64,000 nucleotides of DNA. It comes from Anaerolineae bacterium. Its GTDB lineage: Bacteria; Chloroflexota; Anaerolineae; Aggregatilineales; Phototrophicaceae. The notes beneath the pieces are model-generated. The model was not told the DNA's origin. It made no database searches and was given only the letters and a program-made list of their open reading frames with translations. Position 1 is the stretch's first letter. Each line of letters starts with the position of its first letter. The stretch covers positions 1 through 64,000 of the forward strand of contig JAJEBK010000017.1 of NCBI GenBank assembly GCA_022823945.1. Reading direction: 5' to 3'. The position numbers and the translations under genes are program-made. This document shows positions 8,816 through 18,357 of this stretch, one piece after another.

Positions 8816-9757
8816 TTAGCCCGCCGCCGCGCCTGACGAAACGCGCAGATTGATCACAGTCAGCGCCAGCATGCCCACAAACAACACCACGCCTATCGCC
8901 GAGGCGTATCCGAATTCCAGGAAGCTGAACGCCGACTGAAAAAGCTGCAAAGCCGGCACCATGGTGCTGTAGCCTGGCCCACCATCGGTCATGACCAGAA
9001 AGAGGTCGAAGCGCTGGGTCATGAAGAGCATGGTGAGGATCATGGCCAGGGTGATCTGCCGGCGCGTCATGGGGATATCGATGTAAAAGAGCCTTCGCCA
9101 AAAGCCCGCGCCATCAATGGACGCGCTTTCATGCACTTCGTGTGGGATAGTCTGCAAGCCGCCCAAGATGATCAGGAATTGCAGAGTCGGCAGCCACGGG
9201 AATCGTACAAATGACAGCGCCCACATGGCTGTCAGGGGATCGCCCAACCAAGCGTGCGTATAGGCGTCCAGGCCCAGCAACTCCAGCCCCTCGTTGAGCA
9301 GGCCGACCTGCGGATTGTAGATGAAGCGCCAGATCAGATAATTCAAGATGGTGGGCACGACCATGGGGAAGACAAAAATGATCTTCCACCAGTATGACCA
9401 GCGAGCGCTGCGCAGGTTGATGATCATCTCGGCGGCGAAGAAAGGCAGGACAGTCTGCATGACGACGCGAAAGATCACGAAGCCGACCAGATTGCTGAGC
9501 GCCACGCGGAAGGTGCGGTCGCTCAGCAGGCGCTCATAATGCTCCAGCCCGACATAGATGTGCACCTTGCCGCCGTTCCAGATGTAGAGCGAGTTGTAGA
9601 GCGCGCTGAAAGCCGGCAGCCACTCAAATAGCAGCAGCAACGTCACCGGGACGAGCAGCGCCAAATACAGCCATTTCGCCCGCCACAGGCGCCGGGGCAG
9701 CGGAGCACGGCTGTGGAGCAGGCTGTAACTGGAACTGCGTGTGGCGGATCGAAACAT
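8816..9757 (-). CDS. Carbohydrate ABC transporter permease, MalF type (second system)
   Basis: 313 residues with six membrane segments and the EAA loop HEVHESASIDGAGFWRRLFY (~205-225). The ATG at 9757 (MFRSATRSS) is preferred; the in-frame extension to 9841 is translated family A repeat and is not part of the protein. It follows the binding-protein gene across a repeat-filled gap. Confidence 0.91.
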   Translation of the reverse strand: MFRSATRSSSYSLLHSRAPLPRRLWRAKWLYLALLVPVTLLLLFEWLPAFSALYNSLYIWNGGKVHIYVGLEHYERLLSDRTFRVALSNLVGFVIFRVVMQTVLPFFAAEMIINLRSARWSYWWKIIFVFPMVVPTILNYLIWRFIYNPQVGLLNEGLELLGLDAYTHAWLGDPLTAMWALSFVRFPWLPTLQFLIILGGLQTIPHEVHESASIDGAGFWRRLFYIDIPMTRRQITLAMILTMLFMTQRFDLFLVMTDGGPGYSTMVPALQLFQSAFSFLEFGYASAIGVVLFVGMLALTVINLRVSSGAAAG

Positions 9758-9768
9758 GGGCACCTGAC

Positions 9769-9883
9769 TCCCCACCCCAAACCCCTCCCCCAAAATGAGG
9801 GAGGGGCTTAAACGTACATTACCTGGCAGGTGAGACGACACCCCTTCTCTACTCGTGGGGGAAGGGGCCGGGGGATGGGGGCA
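9769..9883. repeat. Family A repeats in the second binding-protein/permease junction
   Basis: Unit one: CCCCACCCCAAACCCCTCCC, an AAAATGA loop, then GGGAGGGGCTT. Unit two: CCCCTTCTCT, a short loop, then GGGGGAAGGGGCCGGGGGAT. Both are self-complementary and fill most of the 144 nt between the genes. Confidence 0.8.
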
Positions 9884-9901
9884 AACATCCTATCTCCAAG
9901 C

Positions 9902-11365
9902 CTATTCCATCTGGAAGTCGCAGGTCCATTCGTTTTCGGCGATGACGACGCGCGCTTCGCGGGTCATCAGGCGGTCTTCTTCGGCGATCAGTGTCTCGAG
10001 GTCGATCTGTCCGGTGAAGTATTCCTGCATGAGGCGGCGGTGATCTTCGCCATAACGGCGGCTGAGACGCGGGTCGGGGTCTTTCAGCGCGCGGATGGGC
10101 AGCTCGAGGAAAGCGACCGTCGGCTTTAAGGCATCGGGCACATCCAGGCCAAACTGCGTCGGAATGCTGCGCGGCGAGTCGGTGACGACGCGTCCCCATT
10201 GTGGCTGGGCGGTCATGTACATGAAGAAGTCGATGACCTGGTCTTCGATGCCTTCGCGGCGCGCGCGATCGGTCATGGTGAAGCCGGCTGTGAAGCCACC
10301 GACCAGGTAGGCGCTGTCATTGTTGGCGGCATGCGGGCTGGAGGTTTCGGTGATGGGCGGGAAGTAGCTGATGCCCCAGTTGAAGTCGGCGTCGCGGGTT
10401 ACATTGAGTGTCTGGCTGGCGGCATTGCCCAGCAAGAATGGCACCTCGCCGGTGATGAACAGGCGATAGGCTTCGTCCCAGGTCATGGTCGCATACCCGT
10501 CCACCCACATCGGCTCGAAGTCGGCAAGCAGCTGCAGCCAATCGGCGAAGGCATCGTCATTGGCGCTGATCAAGCCATTTTGGATCGCGCAGGCGAATTC
10601 GCGCTGGTTCAAGGCGTGCCAACTTGCGCCCGGCTCCCACCAGCTTTCGATGTGGTCGATGTAGAAGCTGGTCAGGCTGGTGCCATCAAACCAGTTGTAG
10701 GTATAGGGCGTGGCAGTGGACATGCTCATGGCCAAAGGCTCGTAGCCGGCTTCGGCCACAGCGCCCATTTCGTCAATCATCGTCGCCCAGTCTTGCCACA
10801 GCGAATAGGAAATATCGAATTCGGCGTCGATGCCATTGGCTTCCAGCATGTCGATATTGTAGTAGAAACCGACAGCCACCGCGTTCACAGTCACGACATA
10901 CTGATTGCCGCTGCCGGTGTGGAAAGTCGTATTCCAAACGACATCGGGGATAGCGTCTGCCCAACGTTCGTGACCCGGCGTGCCTTCGGGAATGTAGGGA
11001 TTGGGCATCTCAATATAGTTATTGAGCGGCACATACCAGTCATTGCCCTGCTCTTGCCAGACGCGGATGTAATTGTTCACGATGATATGCGGCTCGTTTT
11101 GACCATTGAAGACCGTGCTGCGCCATTGGTCGCCCGAGATGTTGTCTGGCGTGTCGATCAGCTCGATGTTGACGCCGGGATTCATGGCTTCGTATTCGGC
11201 GACGATTTCGTTCATCATGCGCGGCGGATCGGGGTTGTTATCGGTCGGTTCATCCGGGTAGTAGGCACCGACGGTGGCGAAGATAGTAACCTCGTCCTGC
11301 GCAAGCCCAGTGAATGCGCCGAAGACCAATACGAGTAACAAAACGAAAAGCAAACGTTTGAACAT
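9902..11365 (-). CDS. Extracellular solute-binding protein, family 1 (sugar)
   Basis: 487 residues. Sec signal peptide MFKRLLFVLLLVLVFGAF ending in LAQ, with no lipobox. The rest fits the MBP-like family: an N-lobe with AEYEAMNPGVNIELI and a long central part with several Trp residues that could stack on sugars. The start at 11365 has a strong upstream site (AGGAGG). First gene of an operon with the two permeases at 8816-9757 and 7962-8798. Ligand unknown. Confidence 0.9.
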   Translation of the reverse strand: MFKRLLFVLLLVLVFGAFTGLAQDEVTIFATVGAYYPDEPTDNNPDPPRMMNEIVAEYEAMNPGVNIELIDTPDNISGDQWRSTVFNGQNEPHIIVNNYIRVWQEQGNDWYVPLNNYIEMPNPYIPEGTPGHERWADAIPDVVWNTTFHTGSGNQYVVTVNAVAVGFYYNIDMLEANGIDAEFDISYSLWQDWATMIDEMGAVAEAGYEPLAMSMSTATPYTYNWFDGTSLTSFYIDHIESWWEPGASWHALNQREFACAIQNGLISANDDAFADWLQLLADFEPMWVDGYATMTWDEAYRLFITGEVPFLLGNAASQTLNVTRDADFNWGISYFPPITETSSPHAANNDSAYLVGGFTAGFTMTDRARREGIEDQVIDFFMYMTAQPQWGRVVTDSPRSIPTQFGLDVPDALKPTVAFLELPIRALKDPDPRLSRRYGEDHRRLMQEYFTGQIDLETLIAEEDRLMTREARVVIAENEWTCDFQME

Positions 11366-11457
11366 CAGAAACTCCTCCTGAAAGAGATATGACAAAGCAT
11401 GGAAAGACAGCTTTCACGCGCAAGGATATACGATTTGCGCAGGGGCGGCAACGATTC

Positions 11458-12516
11458 CTAAAGCTCGCCCAAAAAGTCGTGCAGAGCCGCATTGAACTCC
11501 GCCGCTTTTTCGATGAAAGGCGTGTGTCCGCAATCGGCGATGAGCGCTTCTTGCACGCTGCCGCCAGCCCCCGCATACGCATCCAGCACGGCTTTGGTCT
11601 GGGCGATCATGGGCTGGGGCGGGCAGACTTCGTCGCCGGGCCAGCCCGGGACCACGCCCAGCTTGCCAAAGGTCGCCAGGTCAAACATCGACATGTCGGC
11701 GATGACCTGGTCGCTGTCGCCGCGCAGCCACAAAACCGGCGGCTTGTTCTCCAAGGCAGCCAGGCGCAGCGGGTCGGGCTGGTTGTTGGGCGCCATGGCA
11801 TTCAGCACGCCCCACCTGCCCGGCGCAACCTGAGGCCAATTCTCCGATGCCACTGAATCGCCAGGATAATCTCGCTCGCCCGTGTGCGTGGCCAGAACGC
11901 TGCTCAGCAGGTCTTCTTCGCGCGGGGAGATATAGCCCGGCTTCCAATAAAAATTGTTCATGATCTGGCGCGGCGTCATCTCGCCATCGCCGCGATCAGC
12001 ATCGCGCAGCAGCTGCGAGAATTGCGGATTGGCGACTCCTCCGCCACTGCCAGCGGCATCCTCGGCGCAGAGACTGCCAGCCGCGTCTTTTGTCCCGCCA
12101 AATCCATAGGGCGAAACCGGCGCGACAAAAGTGGCGCTCAACAAGCGGTCTGGCGCATCGCCCAGCAACTGCCACAGCGCGCCGCCGCCCATCGAATGCC
12201 CGACTACATGCGCCCGTTCAATGCCCAGCGCGTCCATCAGCGCCAGCGCGTCATCCGCATGATCAGCCAGCCCGCGCGAGCCATCGACCACAGCGTCCGC
12301 GTCCGCAGCGCCGAAGCCGCGCTGGTCATGCGCAACGCAACGATATCCAGCCGGCATCACCAGCATGGTCTCTTCCCAGAATGTGGCGGAGCTGAGGTTG
12401 CCATGAATGAACAGGACGGGCGTGCCAGCTTCAGCGCCGCTGAACAAGACGCGCGTTGTCAGGCGTTCAGAGGCGATCGTACGCACAGTGATGCCGGGTA
12501 GCGTGGGGACAGACAT
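11458..12516 (-). CDS. Alpha/beta-hydrolase fold protein
   Basis: 352 residues. Oxyanion-hole motif HGNLSS (~33), nucleophile elbow GHSMGGG (~115, Ser), acid candidate in the GDSDQVIADMS segment (~265) and His in DCGHTPFIEK (~330). The start has AAGGAG upstream, and a GCTACACT -10-like element lies ~40 nt before it. It is longer than the common ~280 residues, with a cap-like insert at ~150-215. Likely an esterase or C-C hydrolase; the substrate is unknown. Transcribed alone, divergent from the GH4 gene. Confidence 0.85.
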   Translation of the reverse strand: MSVPTLPGITVRTIASERLTTRVLFSGAEAGTPVLFIHGNLSSATFWEETMLVMPAGYRCVAHDQRGFGAADADAVVDGSRGLADHADDALALMDALGIERAHVVGHSMGGGALWQLLGDAPDRLLSATFVAPVSPYGFGGTKDAAGSLCAEDAAGSGGGVANPQFSQLLRDADRGDGEMTPRQIMNNFYWKPGYISPREEDLLSSVLATHTGERDYPGDSVASENWPQVAPGRWGVLNAMAPNNQPDPLRLAALENKPPVLWLRGDSDQVIADMSMFDLATFGKLGVVPGWPGDEVCPPQPMIAQTKAVLDAYAGAGGSVQEALIADCGHTPFIEKAAEFNAALHDFLGEL

Positions 12517-12688
12517 GAGAATTGCTCTCCTTGTGGCTGGCGTGGTTAGCAAGGCGAGTGTAGCGCAGCATGACACGACACGGCAAACAGGCTCCCAAGC
12601 TAGGAATGGGCGGGAGGCTGCGGGCGTGATGTCGGCGAAATTGGAGTTCGGCCTTTGTTGTCCGGCATGCTTTTCGCAGCATTTCCGT

Positions 12689-12694
12689 TACACT
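12689..12694 (+). promoter_or_regulatory. -10-like element before the GH4 gene
   Basis: TACACT preceded by GT, ~35 nt before the proposed start. It matches the G(C/T)TANANT pattern seen before most plus-strand transcription units of the window. Confidence 0.4.
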
Positions 12695-12729
12695 ATCCAG
12701 CGACTCGCACAATCATAATGGGGATCCTC

Positions 12730-14118
12730 ATGGTCACAACTCCCTATCCCAAAGTTGTCGTCATCGGCGCGGGCAGCCTGTTTTTCGGCCGCGAGGTCAT
12801 CTGGCAAATGACGCATTCCGAGCATCTGCGCCATGGCTGTTTGGCGCTGGTCGATACCGACGCCGAGCGACTCGACAAAATGGGCAGGCTGGCTCAGCTG
12901 GTCGCCGCGCAAACTGGCGCTCCACTGCAAATCGAGGTACATGCCAACTGGAAAGATGCGCTGCCGGGTGCGGACTTCGTTGTGCTCAGCTTCGCGGTAG
13001 ACACGGTGCGCTATCGCGGCGTCGACTGCGACATCAGCGCCAAATACGGCGTGCGCATGTGCAGCGGCGACACCATCGGTCCCGGCGGGATCCTGCGTGC
13101 CATGCGCGACCTGCCCGCTGTCCTGGACTGCGCCGCCGATGTCGCCAGCCTCTGCCCGCAGGCCTGGCTGATCAACTACATCAACCCCAGCACGGTCAAC
13201 GGCATCGCCTTGGCGAAGTTCGCGCCCAGCGTAAAGAGCTTCGCCCTGTGCGATTCGCTGCACATGCCACACATCAAAATCCGCCAGGCGCTCTTGGCGG
13301 GAATCATTGACGACGCGGGACAGTGGAACGCCGAGCTGGATTCTGCCTTCGACCTGCGCATCGCCGGCGTCAATCACTTCACCTGGCTGCTGCATGCGCG
13401 GGTTGCCGGGCGCGATGTTACCTCGCAGATCGTCGACTCACTGCGAATGCGCCGCCTCGCTTCCCGACACATGGATGGCGGCGGCAGCGCAAAAGCCCTG
13501 CACAATGACGAAATCGCCTGCCAGCTCTACGAAGTCTTCGGCAAAGTCCCCGCCTGCGTCTCGCACACCAAAGAATATGTGCGCTTTTATCAGGGACATG
13601 GCATCTTGCCGGGCGAGATTCCGCCGCTCAAGGTGTGGGAGACCGAGCCACGCCATGCACGCCATGCCGATATGTGGCGCGAGGTTGACGAGGCCGTCAC
13701 GGGCAAAATGCCCATCGGCGATTTCCTGCAGCGGCATGGGCCCGACCACGCCACGGACATCATCGAGGCGATGGCGGGGGGGCTTGCGCATCCCTTTTAT
13801 ATCAACACGCTCAACCGCGGCGCTGTCGGCAACCTGCCCGATGATGCCTTCCTGGAGCTGCTCTGCGATGTGGATATGGACGGTCCATTGCCGCGTCCGG
13901 TCGGCGATATGCCGCTGGGCATTCGTGGTTTGACGCAGCAAATCCTGGACACGCACGAACTGACGGCAGAGGCTGTCGCGCGCGCGGATTATGCCCTGTT
14001 GCGCCGCGCCCTGATGACCGACCCGCTGACGAATTCCATCACCGACGCCGATGCCATCCTGCAAGAACTGATCGCCGCCCAAAGCGCTGCCCTGCCCGCG
14101 CATTGGCGAAGCCTGTAA
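12730..14118 (+). CDS. Glycoside hydrolase family 4-like protein, divergent
   Basis: 462 residues. N-terminal Rossmann motif VVVIGAGSLFFGREV binds NAD, as in GH4 enzymes that cleave glycosides by redox elimination. INYINPSTVNG matches the SNP..N block. The metal-ligand Cys is present but in FALCDSLHMP where the family has LCHG/LCHS, and the second metal ligand fits AGVNHFTWLL. The ATG at 12730 is preferred (GGGGA upstream); an ATG at 12718 is in frame. Likely an alpha-galactosidase/alpha-glucuronidase-type enzyme. The HyuA and HyuB genes follow on the same strand. Confidence 0.8.
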   Translation: MVTTPYPKVVVIGAGSLFFGREVIWQMTHSEHLRHGCLALVDTDAERLDKMGRLAQLVAAQTGAPLQIEVHANWKDALPGADFVVLSFAVDTVRYRGVDCDISAKYGVRMCSGDTIGPGGILRAMRDLPAVLDCAADVASLCPQAWLINYINPSTVNGIALAKFAPSVKSFALCDSLHMPHIKIRQALLAGIIDDAGQWNAELDSAFDLRIAGVNHFTWLLHARVAGRDVTSQIVDSLRMRRLASRHMDGGGSAKALHNDEIACQLYEVFGKVPACVSHTKEYVRFYQGHGILPGEIPPLKVWETEPRHARHADMWREVDEAVTGKMPIGDFLQRHGPDHATDIIEAMAGGLAHPFYINTLNRGAVGNLPDDAFLELLCDVDMDGPLPRPVGDMPLGIRGLTQQILDTHELTAEAVARADYALLRRALMTDPLTNSITDADAILQELIAAQSAALPAHWRSL

Positions 14119-14152
14119 ACCTCTGCGCGCTCTGTGGTACAAAAAACGCATT

Positions 14153-16234
14153 ATGAATCCTGCCCGCATCATCCTCGCTATCGATATCGGCGGCACGTTC
14201 ACCGACATTGTCGCGCTCGACAAACAGAGCGCGCGCATTGCGGTCGAAAAGCTGCTGACCAGTTATCCCGACCCCTCGGCCGCGGTTATCCAAGGTGTGC
14301 GCAGCCTGCTGGAGCGCGAGAAGTTCCCGCCCGAGTCGCTTCGCTATGTCGTGCATGGCACCACCTTGATCGCCAATACGTTGATCGAACGAACAGGCGC
14401 AAAGACTGCCCTGCTGGCCACGGCTGGCTTCCGCGATGCGATCGAGATCGGCAACGAAGGGCGTTACGACATGTATGATCTGGCGCTGCAAAAGCCGCAG
14501 CCGCTTGCGCCGCGACATTTGCGGTTTGATGTGCCAGAACGCATGTTGGCGGATGGGCGCGTCTACAAACCGCTGGACGAAGAGGCGCTGCGAGACATCT
14601 GCCGGAAGCTGCGCGGGATAGAGATAGAAGCGGTCGGAATCTGCTTTCTGCACGCCTATACCAACCCAGCTCATGAAGCGCTGGCGCTGCAAATCGCGCG
14701 CGGAGTATTGCCCGAGGCGGCTGTTTCTGCCTCGCACCAGGTTGCGCCTGGCATGCGCGAATATCCCCGCGCTTCCACCACCATCGCCAATGCCTATGTC
14801 CAGCCCATCACAGAAAATTACCTGACGCGGCTGGAGCACGACTTGCACGCTGCTGGCATCGCCGCGCCCTTGAACATCATGCTGAGCAGCGGCGGCACGA
14901 CGACTGTGGCAGCGGCGCGCAATTTCCCAATCCGCCTGGTGGAAAGTGGACCGGCTGGCGGCGCGCTGGCTGGTGTCTATTGGGGTCGCCTGCTGGGGCA
15001 GCGCGATGTGCTGGCATTCGACATGGGTGGCACCACAGCCAAAGCCGCTCTCACACGACAAGGCGAGTTGGCCATCAGCAATCAGTCCGAAGTGGCGCAT
15101 GTGCATCGCTTCAAACGTGGCAGTGGCTTGCCGTTGATGGTGCCGATGATCGAACTGATCGAGATTGGCGCGGGCGGCGGCAGCATCGCCCGACTCAACG
15201 CGCTGGGCTTGCCGACTGTGGGACCACAAAGCGCGGGCAGCTCGCCTGGACCAGCTGCCTACCAACTGGGCGGGACGCAGCCGACCGTCACCGATGCCGA
15301 TTTGCTGCTGGGCTACTTGAACCCCGATTATTTTGCCGGCGGCGCAATCCGACTGAATGCCGATGCTGCGCGAACAGCCTACACCGATTTGGCATCCGCG
15401 CTGGATTTGCCGTTGGAAAATATGGCTTGGGGCGTGCATCAATTGGTCAACGAAAATATGGCTGCCGCAGCGCGCGTGCATGCCGCCGAGCGTGGGCTGG
15501 AGGTCCGCCGCTATTGCATGGTGGCGACCGGCGGCGCAGGTCCCGTGCATGCTTGTGGCGTGGCCAACGGCTTGGGCATAGAGCGCATCATCATCCCGCC
15601 GTTGGCTGGCGTGGGCAGCGCATTTGGTTTTCTCACCGCGCCTATCGCTTTCGATTTTACGCGCAGTTATGTCAGGCGGCTCAGTGACATCGATCTGGAC
15701 GCGCTCAACGCCATTCTGCAAGGGCTGGTGCGGCATGGCACACAGATTGTGCAAGCGGCTGGCGTATCCTCCGCTGACATTCGCGTGCAACTGCATATCG
15801 ATATGCGTTATGTCGGACAGGGCTATGAAGTGCGTGTGCCCTTCCCCTTGCAGACCTTGACGCGCGCGCATATCCAGCGCATGCAAGAAGTCTTTGAAAG
15901 CGAATACCGCGCCTTTTATGGGCAGCTGGCGGAAGGCGTGCCCATCGAAGCCGTCAATTGGCGCGTGCTCATCAGCGGTCCCCAGCCCCAAGTAGAAAGC
16001 CCATCCCCGCCCAGCGGCGGCCATCACGAGCCAGTGGCGATGCGTCTCGTGCGTTTTTCTGCTGATGCTCCGCCTGTGCCGACGCCTGTGTATCGCCGAG
16101 AGCAGCTGGCGGCTGGCTGGATGGCGCAGGGTCCGCTTATTATTGAAGAAGCGGCCTCAACAACTGTCGCCTTGCCGGGCTGGTCGGCGCAGTTGGCGAC
16201 AGGGAATTGTCTGTTGTTGCTGCGGGATGCATGA
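14153..16234 (+). CDS. hyuA: Hydantoinase/oxoprolinase subunit A (HyuA family)
   Basis: 693 residues, normal for HyuA. The N-terminus has the ASKHA phosphate-binding motif AIDIGGTFTDIVALD, then VVHGTTLIANTLIERTGAKTALL, SSGGTTTVAAARNFPIRLVESGPAGG (~245-270), FDMGGTTAKAAL and a GAGGGSIARL segment. The family carries out ATP-dependent opening of hydantoin, 5-oxoproline or related rings together with subunit B; some members are acetone or acetophenone carboxylases. Subunit B follows 325 nt later. The GH4 neighbour suggests a sugar-derived lactam or amide could be the substrate, but this is inference. Confidence 0.9.
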   Translation: MNPARIILAIDIGGTFTDIVALDKQSARIAVEKLLTSYPDPSAAVIQGVRSLLEREKFPPESLRYVVHGTTLIANTLIERTGAKTALLATAGFRDAIEIGNEGRYDMYDLALQKPQPLAPRHLRFDVPERMLADGRVYKPLDEEALRDICRKLRGIEIEAVGICFLHAYTNPAHEALALQIARGVLPEAAVSASHQVAPGMREYPRASTTIANAYVQPITENYLTRLEHDLHAAGIAAPLNIMLSSGGTTTVAAARNFPIRLVESGPAGGALAGVYWGRLLGQRDVLAFDMGGTTAKAALTRQGELAISNQSEVAHVHRFKRGSGLPLMVPMIELIEIGAGGGSIARLNALGLPTVGPQSAGSSPGPAAYQLGGTQPTVTDADLLLGYLNPDYFAGGAIRLNADAARTAYTDLASALDLPLENMAWGVHQLVNENMAAAARVHAAERGLEVRRYCMVATGGAGPVHACGVANGLGIERIIIPPLAGVGSAFGFLTAPIAFDFTRSYVRRLSDIDLDALNAILQGLVRHGTQIVQAAGVSSADIRVQLHIDMRYVGQGYEVRVPFPLQTLTRAHIQRMQEVFESEYRAFYGQLAEGVPIEAVNWRVLISGPQPQVESPSPPSGGHHEPVAMRLVRFSADAPPVPTPVYRREQLAAGWMAQGPLIIEEAASTTVALPGWSAQLATGNCLLLLRDA

Positions 16235-16238
16235 TTCT

Positions 16239-16494
16239 ACCCCCTCGGTCTCCCCGACGGGTCAGGGGGGATGATGTCGCCCGCGTCGTGCATCATGGCT
16301 TGTCCGCTAGTGGATAGTTCTCAGGCCAACCCCCACCCCAAACCCCTCCCCCAAAATGAGGGAGGGGCTTAGAACCGAAATAATCGCATGCAATTTCGGC
16401 ACGGTGTTGCTGAAAACAACAGTAATTGCGACGATACTGCTCGATTCTAGCTCCCCTTCCCTCTCGATGGGGGCAAGGGGCCGGGGGATGGGGG
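16239..16494. repeat. Gap of 325 nt between hyuA and hyuB filled by three family A repeats
   Basis: Units at 16239-16270 (CCCCTCGGTCTCCCC and G-run), 16329-16370 (CCCCACCCCAAACCCCTCCC, AAAATGA loop, GGGAGGGGCTT) and 16450-16494 (CTCCCCTTCCCTCTC, then GGGGGCAAGGGGCC). hyuA and hyuB are usually adjacent, so the repeats have probably pushed the genes apart. No other gene is seen here. Confidence 0.8.
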
Positions 16495-16513
16495 TGAAAT
16501 CCGGCGAGTTTGC

Positions 16514-16519
16514 TATAGT
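16514..16519 (+). promoter_or_regulatory. Extended -10 element before hyuB
   Basis: TATAGT preceded by TGC (extended -10), 40 nt before the ATG at 16560. It suggests hyuB has its own promoter downstream of the repeat block. Confidence 0.45.
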
Positions 16520-16559
16520 AGCGCACAAGCCCTACAGAACAACTGATTTGGGGGAATTC

Positions 16560-18209
16560 ATGATCGATCCCATCACGCTGGAAGTGATCTGGCGGCGGCT
16601 CATCTCGGTCGTGGACGAACAGGCGGCCGCGCTCATTCACAGCTCCTTCACGACTGTCGTGCGCGAGGCGGGCGATTTGTCGGCGGGCGTATTCGACCGG
16701 GCTGGTAACATGGTGGCGCAGTCGGTCACCGGCACGCCCGGGCACATCAACACCATGGCGAATTGTGTGCGCAAGTTCATCGTTCCCCAGCATCCAATCG
16801 ACACATTGCAGCCTGGCGACACCTTGATCACCAACGACCCGTGGGCAGCCAGCGGCCATCTCTTCGACCTGACTATCGTATCGCCAGTCTTTTACCGAGG
16901 GCGGGGCGTCGCTTTTTTCGCCAGCACCTGCCACGCGGTCGATATTGGCGGCGCGACCATGGGCGGCGATGCGCGCTCGGTGCACGAAGAAGGCCTGGCC
17001 ATCCCGCTGATGAAGCTGTTCAAAGCGGGCGAAGCCAACCAGGAACTCTTCGATATCATCCGCGCCAATGTGCGCGTGCCCGACCAGGTCATCGGCGATA
17101 TCTATGCGCAGGAAGTGGGCAACCGGGTCGGCGCGCGCAAGTTGATAGAGATGCTGGACGAATATAATCTGCCCGATATCGAAGAGGTCTCCGCGTCCAT
17201 TTTGCGCCGAACAGAAGCTGCTGTGCGCGCTGCTATTCGCGGCCTGCCCGATGGCAGTTGCCGCAACGCTATCCAGATCGATGGCTTTGATGCTCCATTG
17301 ACCATCGCTTGCGAGATCACGGTGGCGAGAGACGAATTGCGCGTTGATTATGCTGGCAGTTCGCCCCAGGTCGACCGCGGCATCAATGTCGTGCTGAATT
17401 ACACGCATGCCTATACCACCTATACATTGATGGCTGCGCTTGCGCCGGGCATCCCCAACAACGAAGGCGCATTTCGCCCCATTCAGATCAGCGCGCCCGC
17501 AGGCAGCATATTGAATTGCCGCCGCCCGGCACCGGTCAGCGCGCGTCATCTGATCGGTCATTTTGTCAGCCAGCCCTTGCTGACGGCGCTGGCGCAGATC
17601 GTGCCGCAGCGCGTGATCGCCAATGGCTCGGCCGGCTTGTGGAATACCATGATGGACGGGGTGGACGCGGATGGCGAGGAATTCGCCTACATATTCTTTT
17701 CGGCCGGCGGCATGGGGGCTGCGCACGACCGCGATGGGCTGTCCGCAACCGCCTTCCCCAGCGGCATCATGGGCGTGCCAGTCGAAGCCATCGAAACGGC
17801 AGCGCCCCTGCTGATGCACCGGCGCGAGTTGCGCGTAGATTCCGGCGGGGCTGGGCAATTCCGTGGCGGCCTGGGGCAAGTGATGGAGCTGGAGATCATT
17901 ACCGGCGCGCCAGCCACGCACAGCTGCATGTACGACCGCACCAAGCGACCGGCGCTGGGCTTGCAGGGAGGGCAGCCAGGCTCGCCTGGCAAAGTCAGCT
18001 TGTCGGATGGCACACAGCCACATCCAAAGAGCCATTACAGCTTGCAGCCGGGGCAGCGCGTGATCCTGGAGTTGCCGGGCGGTGGCGGCTTTGGCGATCC
18101 ATCCCGGCGCGATCCCCAGCGCGTGCGGGACGATGTTCGCGCGGGATATGTGTCCAGCGAGGCAGCCGCGCGCGATTATGGCGTGGTCATCCCAGTAGAG
18201 GAGTGGTGA
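16560..18209 (+). CDS. hyuB: Hydantoinase/oxoprolinase subunit B (HyuB family)
   Basis: 549 residues, normal for the family. Starts MIDPITLEVIWRRLISVVDE with the typical EAGDLSAGVFD, GTPGHINTM, TLITNDPWAASGHLFD and FFASTCHAVDIGG blocks; the His and Asp residues of the last two are family-conserved. The C-terminus has LPGGGGFGDPSRRDP, a hallmark. The ATG at 16560 follows TTGGGGGAATTC, a weak but plausible ribosome site. It works with HyuA. A repeat-rich stretch follows. Confidence 0.9.
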   Translation: MIDPITLEVIWRRLISVVDEQAAALIHSSFTTVVREAGDLSAGVFDRAGNMVAQSVTGTPGHINTMANCVRKFIVPQHPIDTLQPGDTLITNDPWAASGHLFDLTIVSPVFYRGRGVAFFASTCHAVDIGGATMGGDARSVHEEGLAIPLMKLFKAGEANQELFDIIRANVRVPDQVIGDIYAQEVGNRVGARKLIEMLDEYNLPDIEEVSASILRRTEAAVRAAIRGLPDGSCRNAIQIDGFDAPLTIACEITVARDELRVDYAGSSPQVDRGINVVLNYTHAYTTYTLMAALAPGIPNNEGAFRPIQISAPAGSILNCRRPAPVSARHLIGHFVSQPLLTALAQIVPQRVIANGSAGLWNTMMDGVDADGEEFAYIFFSAGGMGAAHDRDGLSATAFPSGIMGVPVEAIETAAPLLMHRRELRVDSGGAGQFRGGLGQVMELEIITGAPATHSCMYDRTKRPALGLQGGQPGSPGKVSLSDGTQPHPKSHYSLQPGQRVILELPGGGGFGDPSRRDPQRVRDDVRAGYVSSEAAARDYGVVIPVEEW

Positions 18210-18221
18210 GAAGCGTGGATA

Positions 18222-18314
18222 TGCCCCCACCCTAAATCCCCCCTAAATAGGGTGGGACTTCAAAACATAGTAGCGCTCCCCTTCCCTCATTTTGGGGGCA
18301 AGGGGATGGGGGAC
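18222..18314. repeat. Family A repeats between convergent hyuB and the lipoprotein operon
   Basis: CCCCCACCCTAAATCCCCCC with a partner TAGGGTGGG, followed by CTCCCCTTCCCTCATTTTGG with GGGGGCAAGGGGATGGGGG. They form nested hairpins. The remainder of the gap holds nothing else recognisable. Confidence 0.75.
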
Positions 18315-18357
18315 AGGGACGATACCTGTGTCGCCCAAGCCCAGGCAGCGCGCCGGG

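Noticed and set aside
12718-14118. GH4 start at 12718 or further upstream
   Set aside because: No ribosome site before 12718; GGGGA precedes 12730. The choice is not certain.
14039-18230. Very long open frames antisense to hyuA (662 codons) and hyuB (645 codons)
   Set aside because: They mirror strong, family-matched genes on the other strand. High GC at third positions keeps the opposite frame free of stops. Their translations match no family style.
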